Source: Hydractinia symbiolongicarpus (lineage: Eukaryota; Cnidaria; Hydrozoa; Anthoathecata; Hydractiniidae). From it: a stretch of 64,000 bases of DNA. The notes under the pieces are model-generated. The model was not told the origin of the DNA, did no database searches, and was given only the letters and a program-made list of their open reading frames with translations. The stretch lies in contig NC_079877.1 in NCBI RefSeq assembly GCF_029227915.1, forward strand, positions 32,019,851 through 32,083,850. The letters run 5' to 3'. Shown one piece after another: positions 33,946 through 45,036 of the stretch (the first letter of the stretch is position 1; every line of letters starts with the position of its first letter). The position numbers were made by a program, and so were the translations under genes.

Positions 33946-34926
33946 ACACATCTGTTCCATGAACTTATGCCAGTCATTAAAACGAATAACTCTTCGTTAA
34001 AATTATTAAACATGTTAATGCTCTGTTTTTGTTTCTTTGCTAATTGTTCTTAAAATTGATGTTGCATGTTATCCCAGAGGCAGCACTGCTATCACGCACG
34101 ATACTGTACTTTCCTAATTTTGACGACGATTATAATACTGACTTAATTTTTGACAACTAGTTTTAATTAATGAAACTAAGTTTGGCTAAGCTGACATTTT
34201 CTTTAAATACAACCTTGATTAGACAAAATGTGTTTTCTTGCTAATTTCATTTTGTGTATATAACGCTTGATGCACTGCTTTCTAAAGTTTATATTTTGTT
34301 TATGAGCTGTAAAGGCATTGGTCATCTCTACTACATCCTATGCATGAATCTGTTTTAGCAAACTTGAATCTTCTTGTTATTACACCCTCTACTTTCGTAA
34401 TTTGTATAAGCACGTGTTTTACGAACTCGTTTAAAAGTTAGAATTCAATTTAAAGTTTTTAGAAGATGCTTCATAGCATTATTATTGTACTTTTTACCAC
34501 ACGTTTTTAAAGAAAAAATTAGCTTTAATGTAGACTGAAATATCTCTTGTTTGTATATAGTGAAAAATGTTGTGTATAATGTGTCTACACGAAATTGCCC
34601 CGGTTAAATTAAGAGATATGGATCCGGGACACGTAAACTACTACCTACACTTTATTGGACTTGTCTACTACTTTTCCGTCATGCATACCTGAACTATTAA
34701 ACTATTTATTAAAGTAATGGCTGCTGAAAATATCGACATTGCTGTTGCTGAAAGTATCATAGGTGAAGTCATTGGTCAAGAAGCCTTTTCTTCGACGAAT
34801 AAAATTTTAGCTAAAAGTATTTGTATATGATATTAGTAAATTGGTTTGGCCTTGTTCGTTTCGGTTGATTTTCTTAACAGTATCGAAAATTTAAAAAGTC
34901 TGGCGCACACCATAGGCAAACTGGCG
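33946..34926. other. Intergenic AT-rich stretch
   Basis: Mostly featureless. A 37-codon ATG frame at 34717-34830 starts MAAENIDIAVAESIIGEV and has reasonable composition, but no partner exon was found. It is noted only as a weak possibility. Confidence 0.35.
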
Positions 34927-35136
34927 GTCTCTTAGGCCGTCGCTTGAGCTGTTGTGAAAAAAACTTACACGTCCGCAAATAACCGAAACGAAAAAGTTGC
35001 ACCACAAGTTAAAATATAAAAATCGCATATAAAACAATTGCATGATAACAAAACTTACGCTAATTTAATAATCGCTAGCCATGCCCTTGTAGTATGCGGA
35101 CAGCCGCCTCAGGTAACAAGCCGCCGCCTAAGAGAC
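34927..35136. repeat. Imperfect inverted repeat, possible MITE
   Basis: gtctcttaggccgtcgcttg at 34927-34946 and caagccgccgcctaagagac at 35117-35136 are inverted copies matching at 17 of 20 positions. They are GC-richer than the surroundings and enclose about 170 bp of AT-rich DNA. The layout resembles a small non-autonomous DNA transposon. No target-site duplication could be fixed. Confidence 0.4.
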
Positions 35137-35234
35137 TGCTTATAAACCCGAGGTAATTTTACGAAGACTGTCCAAGTCTGCAACGGAAGGTGTAGTGGCA
35201 TTTGCTATTAACTCTTTTTCTCTCTCTCCTGTTA

Positions 35235-35255
35235 CTATAAGAAGACTTCTTATAG
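35235..35255. repeat. Perfect 21-bp palindrome
   Basis: ctataagaag, one central a, then cttcttatag. The arms are fully complementary. Function unknown. Confidence 0.8.
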
Positions 35256-35640
35256 CAAATTCGCTTTGGTTTAATGTTAAAAAACGCAAGTCAAATATAT
35301 ATCAGTCTTTCCTAACTTGCAAATAAAAACTCACAGCAGAATATAATACTCTCAACCTCAAAATAAAATACTCTTGTCGCGTATGTAGGGCTTAGATTTT
35401 GTCACTTGTAACAAGCAACCAAATTTAAAATTATTGAATCCGTTACATGAAATTAGTTTGAGGCATACAATCTATGTACTCTTTGCTTTTGTGTCATCAA
35501 TACGTTTTATATGTACTTTGTGTAGGCAATTTGGTTATGCAACATCTGCATCCGATCTATCAATCCTGCTACAATAAACTAGTACAACTGATACAAAACT
35601 GTGAGCCCTGCTACAAGAAACTATTCTTGTAATACAAACT
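35256..35640. other. AT-rich stretch leading into a tandem array
   Basis: No coding sequence seen. From about 35560 it holds scrambled pieces of the array that follows, such as ctagtcgactaata and caatcctgctac, suggesting a decayed edge. Confidence 0.4.
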
Positions 35641-37200
35641 AGTCGACTAATATAATGTTATCCCGCCCCGTTTAAAACCGTCAATCCTATGTCGAAAAGT
35701 CAGTTTCAGTAGTAGTGACTAATGGACTAATACAATCCTACTATTTTTTTCATCATTTTATCTCGTATTTACTTGTCGTAAACGATTTTGGTCAAACATG
35801 CTACAATCCCGCCCGGTTTGAAACCATCAATTCTGTCACGAAAAATCAGTTTCAGTAGCACAGACTGGTCGACTAATACAATCTCACTATTTTTTTCATC
35901 ATTTTATCTCGTATTTACTTGTCGTACGCGATTTTGGTCATACATGTAACAATCCCGCCCGGTTTGAAACCATCAATTCTGTCACGAAAAATCGGATTTA
36001 GTAGCACAGACTGGTCGACTAATACAATCCTACTATTTTTTTCATCATTTTATCTCGTATTTACTTGTCGTAAACGAGTTTGGTCAAACATGCTACAATC
36101 CCGCCCGGTTTGAAACCATCAATTCTGTCACGAAAAATCGGATTTAGTAGTACAGACTAGTGGACTAATACAGCCCTGCTATTTTTATTCATCATTTTAT
36201 CTCGTATTTACTTGTCGTACGCGATTTTGGTCATACATGTAACAATCCCGCCCGGTTTGAAACCATCAATTCTGTTACGGAAAGTCAGTTTCAGTAGCAC
36301 AGACTGGTCGACTAATACAATCCTACTATTTTTTTCATCATTTTATCTCGTATTTACTTGTCGTAAACGATTTTGGTCAAACATGCTACAATCCCGCCCG
36401 GTTTGAAACCATCAATTTTGTCACGAAAAATCGGATTTAGTAGTACAGACTAGTGGACTAATACAGCCCTGCTATTTTTATTCATCATTTTATCTCGTAT
36501 TTACTTGTCGTACGCGATTTTGGTTATACATGTAACAATCCCGCCCAGTTTGAAACCATCAATTCTGTTACGGAAAGTCAGTTTCAGTAGCACAGACTGG
36601 TCGACTAATACAATCCTACTATTTTTTTTATCATTTTATCTCGTATTTACTTGTCGTAAACGATTTTGGTCATACATGTAACAATCCCGCCCGGTTTGAA
36701 ACCATCAATTCTGTCACAGAAAATCAGTTTCAGTAGCACAGACTGGTCGACTAATACAATCCTACTATTTTTTTGTCATTTTATCTCGTATTTACTTGTC
36801 GTAAACGATTTTGGTCATACATGTAACAATCCCGCCCGGTTTGAAACCATCAATTCTGTCACGGAAAATCAGTTTCAGTAGCACAGACTGGTCGACTAAT
36901 ACAATCCTACTATTTTTTTTATCATTTTATCTCGTATTTACTTGTCGTAAACGATTTTGGTCATACATGTAACAATCCCGCCCGGTTTGAAACCATCAAT
37001 CCTATTACGGAAAGTCAGTTTCAGTAGTAGACACTAATGGACTAATATAATCCTGCTATTTTTTTATCATTTTATCTCGTATATACTTGTCTTAAGTGAT
37101 TTTGGTCAAACATGTAACAATCTCGCCTGGTTTGAAACCATCAATCCTGTTACGAAAAGTCAGTTTCTGCTGAACTAGTCAACTAATACAATCCTACTAC
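35641..37200. repeat. Tandem repeat array, 146-bp unit
   Basis: The landmark atcccgcccggtttgaaacc (or a close variant) begins at about 35660, 35806, 35952, 36098, 36245, 36391, 36538, 36684, 36829, 36975 and 37120. The spacing is 145-147 bp, giving about 10.5 units. In the middle, units alternate between gtcatacatgtaac and gtcaaacatgctac before the landmark, so the higher period is about 293 bp. The open frames of 60-70 codons in it are by-products of the repeat length and are not counted as genes. It is unrelated to the flanking 372-bp satellite. Confidence 0.95.
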
Positions 37201-37489
37201 TTCCTATTACAGAAAACTTGTCTCAGTGATACAAACTAGAATAATATATAATGTTAATAGTTCTTTCAACACTTTGCCTTTAATTTACGATATTGGTCGT
37301 GAACATGATATATAATGCTGTAAAAACAAACATGAATGCGAGTTGCCGTGGTCAGTACACTATCCTGTGAAAGTGTTTTGGGCATTGTTGGCTCCCAACA
37401 ACATAACAGTTTCAATATCTATGTTTTGGTTTAGTTAAAATAAGTAGTAAGTAATAAAAAAGATTCACACGACAACGCAACCTCCATAC
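37201..37489. other. Short unique stretch
   Basis: AT-rich, with no coding frame that I trust. The minus-strand frame over 37412-37636 is hydrophobic and includes a hairpin, so it is not taken as a gene. Confidence 0.35.
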
Positions 37490-37538
37490 CAGGACCTGTA
37501 GCGTTTTCTGATATGACAATGAAACGCTACAGGTCCTG
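37490..37538. repeat. Perfect 17-bp inverted repeat
   Basis: caggacctgtagcgttt (37490-37506) and aaacgctacaggtcctg (37522-37538) are exact inverted copies separated by 15 bases. It could be a fold-back RNA or the scar of an inverted duplication. It lies about 100 bp from the minus-strand coding remnant. Confidence 0.88.
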
Positions 37539-37645
37539 AAAAAAATTGCTTCTGTCTCTTGTATCATTCCCTTTGATTTTACGACTATTATGTAAAATAA
37601 TACTTTCACCATCAATTCCGGGATCAATGAAACCAAACAACGCAG

Positions 37646-37885
37646 TTAATATTTTAATACTTGGCATGCCTGCATAACGTAGTTAGTATACTGTTGGCGT
37701 TTGGTAATGAGTTCTTCCTTCTTCTTAATAAGGTCTTCTGCTCCTGTATTATTGTCCTTAGTATTACTGACAACAATGTCAAAATCGATTTCAGAAATAT
37801 TACTAGCATTGTTTTCAGGTTCAACGGACAATTTACATGATTTTCTTGGTGATAAACGCTACATTGGAGCTTTTCGGAGCCTTTC
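37646..37885 (-). pseudogene. Coding remnant on the minus strand, unrecognised
   Basis: On the minus strand the frame reads ERLRKAPM, a TAG, then RLSPRKSCKLSVEPENNASN, continuing as ISEIDFDIVVSNTKDN and ending with an EDLIKKKEELITKRQQYTNY helix and VMQACQVLKY before TAA at 37646. The acidic middle and charged helical end look like a real C-terminus, so the TAG at 37859-37861 looks like a nonsense mutation in an old last exon. I do not recognise the family. The neighbouring frame is also open but has less protein-like composition. Confidence 0.45.
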
Positions 37886-38769
37886 CTATTGAATATTGTT
37901 TTAAGAACGTAATACAGGTTTCGTATTGTTTATAAGTGTCGATTTCCATTTTCTAGCTTATACAATCTTTCTGGTATTCACTATCGCTGTTTTCTTACGC
38001 GAGAACAAAGTTTTTGCTCCCCTTGTCTCGTTTTCATGTGATTACGTAATCTTTTTATGAAAGTATTAATTCTGCTCATGTTCGTGTATTTGACAAGAGA
38101 ATAACGGAGAGTCGTAAGACACTCAAATTTGGTAATGACGTAAACAGCAAACCTTATTATAAAGGAACCTGGAAGAAAAGAAGAGTTGAAGTTAAAAATA
38201 AATTTCGTTCTACTTCAGTTATTTGCAAACTTTATATAAATCTCGTTTCAGGCATTATTAAGTCTTGTATAGAATGACCACTTTAATACTGTTGTTCCGC
38301 TGCAGACAATTAACTTGTTTTAGCGGCTTGTTTAATTATGTGTCCTCTTTTATAAACAGTTATTAAAAATTATCGTTTATGGACATGATATACATAATGT
38401 ACCTTAAACAGGTTTAAAAATGCATGAAATTAGAGAAAGGTGCATTTCCCAAAGATATCCTGTTACGTTAATTAAAACTACAGTGGAAAAATTTATCGAA
38501 TTGATATTTTTACCGATATCATTAGCAGAGTCTGTGTCTGTACCACCCAGTTTATTTTTGTTACTCAATACAAAATAGAGTATTCCCCTCTTTTCCCAAT
38601 ATTCATTTGTTATAAGCTAAATCAATGAAATGTTTTACTGCAAAGGTGCAAATTAATGCACGCGTGATTTTAATCCGTAGGTGATTCTACTAACTTAAAT
38701 AAAATGCTTATCTTGTTTTGAGATTTCGAGAATACAATATAGACAACGTTTACTGTACGTGTAAGATAT
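37886..38769. other. AT-rich stretch without supported features
   Basis: Nothing coding or repetitive could be supported on either strand. Confidence 0.4.
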
Positions 38770-39029
38770 TTTGGGAATAGTATTTTTATTTTGTCGGCAA
38801 TAGTATTTTTATTTCGGTTTCTATTTAAGTAATAGCGCTAAATTTCATAACTTGATGACTAGTTAAAGTTATGCTTCGTTAATTTTATGTTACAAGGCAA
38901 TAGTATTTTTATTTTGGGAATAGTATTTTTATTTTGTCAGTAATAGTATTTTTATTTTGTCGGCAATAGTATTTGTATTTTGTCGGCAATAGTATTTTTA
39001 TTTTGTCGGCAATAGTATTTTTATTTTGG
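38770..39029. repeat. 23-bp minisatellite in two clusters
   Basis: The unit is ggcaatagtatttttattttgtc with small changes. About two copies lie at 38770-38815 and about six at 38896-39029, separated by 80 bp of unique sequence that may have split a single array. Confidence 0.9.
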
Positions 39030-40912
39030 AAACGGAAAATATGTACGATATGCTGACAAAAATGACCTACAATGCATGCTTTTATGAAGACATGTTTTTT
39101 GTTGAAAACATCATAAACATATAGCTATCTGCTTTAATAAAAATATGTTAAGGTTTAAACTAACGCAGCAGTTAATTCTTTAGGTTCCAATTCCACGCAA
39201 ATTAGGGCTCCCTAGGCTGAGAATTTAGTATAGGTAGGTTGGTCATTGCCTACAGTGTTGCACCGTGTCTATAATGTTTTCACAAGTCCATTATAAATAA
39301 AAGCACAGGTTTTTACTTTATGTCAGACCTTATACCCACCTTGTATTACACACCGGCTTGAGGGCCTTGCAAAGTTAAATCATGTCGCATTTTGTGAATG
39401 TCTTATAAAAAAATCAATTGATATTAAATATCTTGATATATTGAACAGCTTGATGATAAATCATCTTTAAAAGAACATTTATTATCATTAGAGTGAAATC
39501 AGCTTCAGGTTTTACAAAATAACTTCATACCGATTAGCCTCTATGACTATTTCGCTGTCAGCAGTATAAAAAAACATAATTTTGCGTCATGTTCATAGCC
39601 CTATAACTTTGGTAAAAATTAAAATAATGAATTGAAACATGGTATCATGTTTTAGACTGGTTTGGTGCAATAGACAAGATTTTCTTCCTACTATTGTCTT
39701 TGTACCTGAATTTCCGAAGTGACCCATTCCTCAAGAAAACGATAAACTGTTTTTGACTGCATATTAATTTTAAGAAAGCCTCACGTACAAAAACATGAAG
39801 CGTTTCTCATTATTAAAATCAGCCAGATATAGTCTAACAAAACATGTCCTAGGTTTAAGATCGAATGATTTAACCAGTTTGGAGAAATTGCATGTGTTTT
39901 CTCAGGCTTGACGCAGAATATTTAAGTTCATGGCATTATAATATGGTTAAATACAGTTAAAGGCTTAAATATGCGTTCCTTTTAAATGGAAGATAAGATT
40001 CTTGTATTTTGAAAAAAAAAATATGCATTTTTATCCGTCATTTCAAAAAAAACATGGATAGAAACTTTGGAGTCACCTCACAATAAACCTCAGATTTAGT
40101 TACATATGCCTACAGATAAAAATATTTAAACGAAATGTGTCACATCCAGTAATACAGAAAATGGCCTGTCAGGTGTATTTGTGAGCAGGCCATCCGTGAT
40201 ATACCTAAGACACCGAGTATTTTAATTTCCAGACATTTTTGATTGTAACATATTGTAAACAGAGCGAAAATTAAATCTACATTTTCTGCACATTCGGGCG
40301 AACGATGGGCAGTCGCGGTTGTTGGTTAAACTAACGAATCAAAAAGCACAAAATTACAAAACCATGGAAATAAAAAAACTTGTCGGCTGCATGTGGGAAC
40401 AAACATCGTAAGGGTTAAAAAAATTTGGAAATTTTTTCGGATAGAAAACTTACCTTTTGAACACGGTAAAAGGTTAAGCTGGATACCTTAGTTAATAATT
40501 TCTAGTATCAGAAAAATTTGTGCTAATTAGAAATTGTCTGAAACCAGTGATATCGTTATGACGTACATTAGTGGCTTCACAATGACGCTTAAAGCAACCT
40601 TTAGAAAGCACCTGGAAATATTGTCTAACCCTGTAGCCCATTTAAGTTGAAGTTCCTTCCGACGACTTTTTACTCCAGTCTTAGCGACTTTCTGAAATGT
40701 AAAGTCTGTCGCTGTGGACTAGGTTTACAGTGTTTTTTGTTTCGTTATGTAAGTTCGTGAGGGTGAATGATATACGCTTCAATCAACTCAAAAATTTTGT
40801 AAAATATTTACAGAAATCTGTATCACTGAGATGTCAATAGTAAACGTGGTTGGTTGATTGCTAGTTCTGAGCTGTGTCCGAAAAATCTCCTGTTTTCTAG
40901 AAATGAACGAAG
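39030..40912. other. AT-rich stretch without supported genes
   Basis: No coding frame stands out. An 8-bp inverted repeat (atggcctg ... caggccat) lies at about 40160-40192, which is within chance expectation. Confidence 0.4.
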
Positions 40913-41200
40913 TTATATGCGTTTTCTTTCTGATCTTTTCAACTCATTTCTATTAAAGTTTTGTTTTCGTGTGTAGGCATCCAGTTCCGACAGTTTATTT
41001 GATTTACGGTCTGTGTACACGAGCTGATCTCGGGTTTTCATTTTCGTTTCACATCTTTGTTTAGGCAAGGTCATGTGTTCATCTTGACACATCGCTTTAA
41101 AGGAAAAAGGAAAAAGAGCGCGTTGATTGAACACATCTGCTAAAACATTTTTTAGATAATTCAAGGTTGTGAACGTCGAGGTTGAATTAAAAAGTTGCAA
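40913..41200 (-). CDS. 95-codon open frame, doubtful
   Basis: This is the longest uninterrupted ATG frame of the unique segment outside the recombinase. The second half is strongly charged (CQDEHMTLPKQRCETKMK, then a KSNKLSELDAYTRKQNFN stretch) with no signal peptide, membrane segment or known motif. In DNA this AT-rich a frame of such length is uncommon but possible by chance. No splice partners or homology are evident. Confidence 0.18.
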   Translation of the reverse strand: MQLFNSTSTFTTLNYLKNVLADVFNQRALFPFSFKAMCQDEHMTLPKQRCETKMKTRDQLVYTDRKSNKLSELDAYTRKQNFNRNELKRSERKRI

Positions 41201-42368
41201 TTGGCATTTATGTTACTACCGATGCTAGTTACATTGTTGGTTAAAACAATATCAATCAGTGTTTTGGTTGTTGAATAAATGCGTATTTTAATAATTGTTT
41301 AAAGTCTTTAATTTCAAAATTGTCTTTCATTCTTAGATGATCACTATTTTGTAGATAATCAGTGATATATTCACGAACATCGTGGTTTCGTCAATATCTT
41401 CCTTTTTAACAATTATCATTTAAGGTGAGATAGTTTTTGAAAAGTTTTTAATAGATGTTCAGAAGAATTCGGAGGCTTGCAAATGATACAAGAAGTGAAA
41501 GATTTTGATTTTCTTGGTAGATTGCCTCAATTGTCCTAAAACACATCCGCAAACAAGTACAAAAGTAAACACATACATTGTTTTAATGCTCTCAAAACAG
41601 GGTTTGTTAAACACATTTCCATAATTTAAAGATCTTGGGAGTCTATGCTAATACTAACATCATGAAGTTACCGAAATGAAGTTTATTTAACCATGAAATT
41701 ACAATAAGTAATAGTGATTACTTAAGAAAGATTGGAACGACCGCTAATATGTCTTTCTGAACCGCCTTTTCAGCTCATCTCATCCGTTTTTGAGCTTCAC
41801 AGACATATCACAAGTCATATAGCTTTAGATTGCTGTATCTTATAATATCTATAGTAATTCCTCCCATTTAACCTCTTAGCTGTTTCAACAAAGCTTAAAT
41901 CACTATTAAAAACGCTTTAATTTTTTGAGTTTGAGAATTCTTAAATTTCGGTTGTGTTCTACTACCACCTAATATTACCACTTAATATGATAACCACTAA
42001 TTATTATTTCAGAATAATACGTGACAGTGAAAATTTCTTGACACCGGTTGGGTGGAAACACCTTTAAAAGTGATAGCTAAGGAGGTTTTTTACACTACTG
42101 TTATGATGCAAAAAGATTTTTAGCAAAACTTTTGTCCAAACGTAAAAATAGTCATGTAAAAAAGTGGCATGTTTTGGGTGAAATTTTCTTAAATTTTTCA
42201 GCTAATCACCATTTCGAGAGAAAAACAAATCACAAATACAATTAAAGTTACTGAGAAGAACAAAATACTACAAAGAAAAGTAAACAATGACAAAAAAAAC
42301 CGACGCGTGAGGCAGCGACAAATTTAATTATCGCACGATTTGTAACAAAACAGCCCGATGGTGCATTT

Positions 42369-42369
<1 letters not shown>
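41201..42369. other. AT-rich stretch up to the right satellite
   Basis: No supported gene or repeat. It ends in a short non-satellite tail just before the AAT microsatellite. Confidence 0.4.

Positions 42370-42401
<32 letters not shown>
42370..42401. repeat. (AAT)n microsatellite at the satellite junction
   Basis: About ten uninterrupted taa/aat units run directly into the first satellite base pairs (acggactgacaccg). Confidence 0.95.
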
Positions 42402-42670
42402 CGGACTGACACCGTTAGAAGTTCAATGAAATGTAGTTTTCGAAGCTCTCGCTATTTCTTCAACGCGCGCTAACGGCTAGGATTGGTCCCACAGTCAAAA
42501 ACGACTTTCTTTTCTTAATTTTTAAATGAAGCGCTACCACAGCGCCCAGTGTAATCGCTGAGTTTCGGCAATCATGTTAAATTAGGAAGAATGTTACTTC
42601 TTGGAGTCCAATTGTGTCACTCATCACACTTATAAGGTCACAGTCCAAAATCAGTTCAATTAAGTCCCAC

Positions 42671-44160
42671 AGTCAATCGCTTCACTGTTAAAAGCGATGT
42701 AGCCTAGTAATAGCGAAAAAATATCGCTAAATACATGTTGGTACGAATATGTGACGCAACCGTTGTAACTCAAACGGATTGATACCGCTAGAAAGTCAAT
42801 GAAATGTAGTTTTTGAAACTATTCCTATTTATTCAGCGCGTGCTAACGGCAAAGATTGGTCCCACAGTAATTATGACTTCTTTATCTACGTATTTAAATG
42901 AAGCACTACCACAGCGCCCATTATAATCGTCGAATTCCAGCAATAATGTCAAATTAAGAGGAATGTTATTTCTGGGAGTCCAATTGGCTCATTTATCACA
43001 TTTATAAGGTTACATTCCAAAATCAGTTCATTTAAGTGCCACAGTCAATCGTTTCACTGTTAAAAGCGATACAACCTAGTAATATCAGAAAAATATCCAT
43101 AGATACATGTGGGGACCAATATATGACCCAACCGTTGTAACTCAAACGGACTGACATCGTTAGAAATTCAATGAAATTTTGTTTTTGAAATTGTCGCTAT
43201 TTTTTCGGCGCGCGATGACGACTAGGATTCGTCCCACAGTAAAGAATGACTTATTTATCTAAATTTTTAAATGAAGCGCTATCACAGCACCCAGTGTGAT
43301 CGCTGAGTTTCGGAAATCATGTCAACTTAAGAAGAATGTTATTTCTTGGGGTCCACTTGGCTCACTTATCACATTTACAAGGTGACAGTCCAAATTCAGT
43401 TCAATTAAGTCCCACAGTCAATCGCTTCACTGTTAAAAGCGATGTAGCCTAGTAATAGCGAAAAAATATCGCTAAATACATGTTGGTACGAATATGTGAC
43501 GCAACCGTTGTAACTCAAACGGATTGATACCGCTAGAAAGTCAATGAAATGTAGTTTTTGAAACTATTCCTATTTATTCAGCGCGTGCTAACGGCAAAGA
43601 TTGGTCCCACAGTAATTATGACTTCTTTATCTACGTTTTTAAATGAAGCACTACCACAGCGCCCATTATAATCGTCGAATTCCAGCAATAATGTCAAATT
43701 AAGAGGAATGTTATTTCTGGGAGTCCAATTGGCTCATTTATCACATTTATAAGGTTACATTCCAAAATCAGTTCATTTAAGTGCCACAGTCAATCGTTTC
43801 ACTGTTAAAAGCGATACAACCTAGTAATATCAGAAAAATATCCATAGATACATGTGGGGACGAATATATGACCCAACCGTTGTAACTCAAACGGACTGAC
43901 ATCGTTAGAAATTCAATGAAATTTTGTTTTTGAAATTGTCGCTATTTTTTCGGCGCGCGATGACGACTAGGATTCGTCCCACAGTAAAGAATGACTTATT
44001 TATCTAAATTTTTAAATGAAGCGCTATCACAGCACCCAGTGTGATCGCTGAGTTTCGGAAATCATGTCAAGTTAAGAAGAATGTTATTTCTTGGGGTCCA
44101 CTTGGCTCATTTATCACATTTACAAGGTGACAGTCCAAATTCAGTTCAATTAAGTCCCAC
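42671..44160. repeat. Near-identical 745-bp dimer duplication
   Basis: 42671-43415 and 43416-44160 are almost the same sequence, each two monomers, sharing rare variants (gatgtagcctagtaatagcg, tgacttctttatctacg, ttaagaggaatg, catgtgggga). Only a few single-base differences were seen, for example accaat versus acgaat after the gggg. Confidence 0.85.
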
Positions 44161-45036
44161 AGTCAATCGTTTCACTCTTAAAAGGGATGCAACCTAGTAA
44201 TATTAGAGAAATATCACTAAATACATGATGGTACGAATATGTGACCCAACCGTTGTAACTCAAACGGACTGACACCTTTGGAAAGTCAGTGAAATGTAGT
44301 ATTTGAATCTGTCTCTATTTCTTCAGCGCGCGCTAACGGCTAGGATTGGTCCCACAGTAAAAAATGACTATCTTTTCTTAATTTTTAAATGAAGCGCTAC
44401 CACAGCGCCCAGTGTAATAGCTGAGTTTCGGCAATCATGTCAAATTAAGAAGAATGTTACTTCTTGGAGTCCAATTGTGTCACTCATCACACTTATAAGG
44501 TCACAGTCCAAAATCAGTTCAATTAAGTCCCACAGTCAATCGCTTCACTGTTAAAAGCAATGTAACCTAATAATAGCGACAAAATATCGCTAAATACATG
44601 TTGGTACAAGTATGTGACCCAACCGTTGTAACTCAAACGGATTGATACCTCCAAGAAGTCAATGAAATGTAGTCTTTTAGAATGTCTCTATTTTTTCAGC
44701 GCTTGCTGACGGACAGGATTGGTCCCACAGTAAAAAAAGACTTATTTATCTAAATTTTTAAAGAAAGCGCTACCACAGATCCTAATGTAATCGCTGAATT
44801 CCAGCAATCATGTCGAATTAAGAAGAATGTTATGCCTTGGAGTCCAATTGGCTCAATTATCACATTTATAAGGTCGCAGTCCAAAGTTACTTCAATTAAG
44901 TCCTAGAGTCAATTGTTTCACTGTTAAAAGCGATATAACTTAGTAATATCGGAAAAAAGTCACTAAATACATGTTGGTACGAATATGTGACGCAACCGTT
45001 GTAACTCAAACGGATTGACAACGTTATAAAGTCCAT

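Noticed and set aside
35919-36881. Open frames of 64-71 codons in the 146-bp array
   Set aside because: The same peptide recurs because the repeat recurs. There is no start context, domain or independent support.
40913-41200. 95-codon minus frame as a real gene
   Set aside because: Kept only as a doubtful feature. There is no domain, splice partner or compositional contrast strong enough to call it a gene.
19328-42363. caccatc at 19328 and gatggtg at 42357 as terminal inverted repeats of the insert
   Set aside because: Only 7 bp match and the flanks do not extend the match. This is expected by chance, and tyrosine-recombinase elements need not have such ends.
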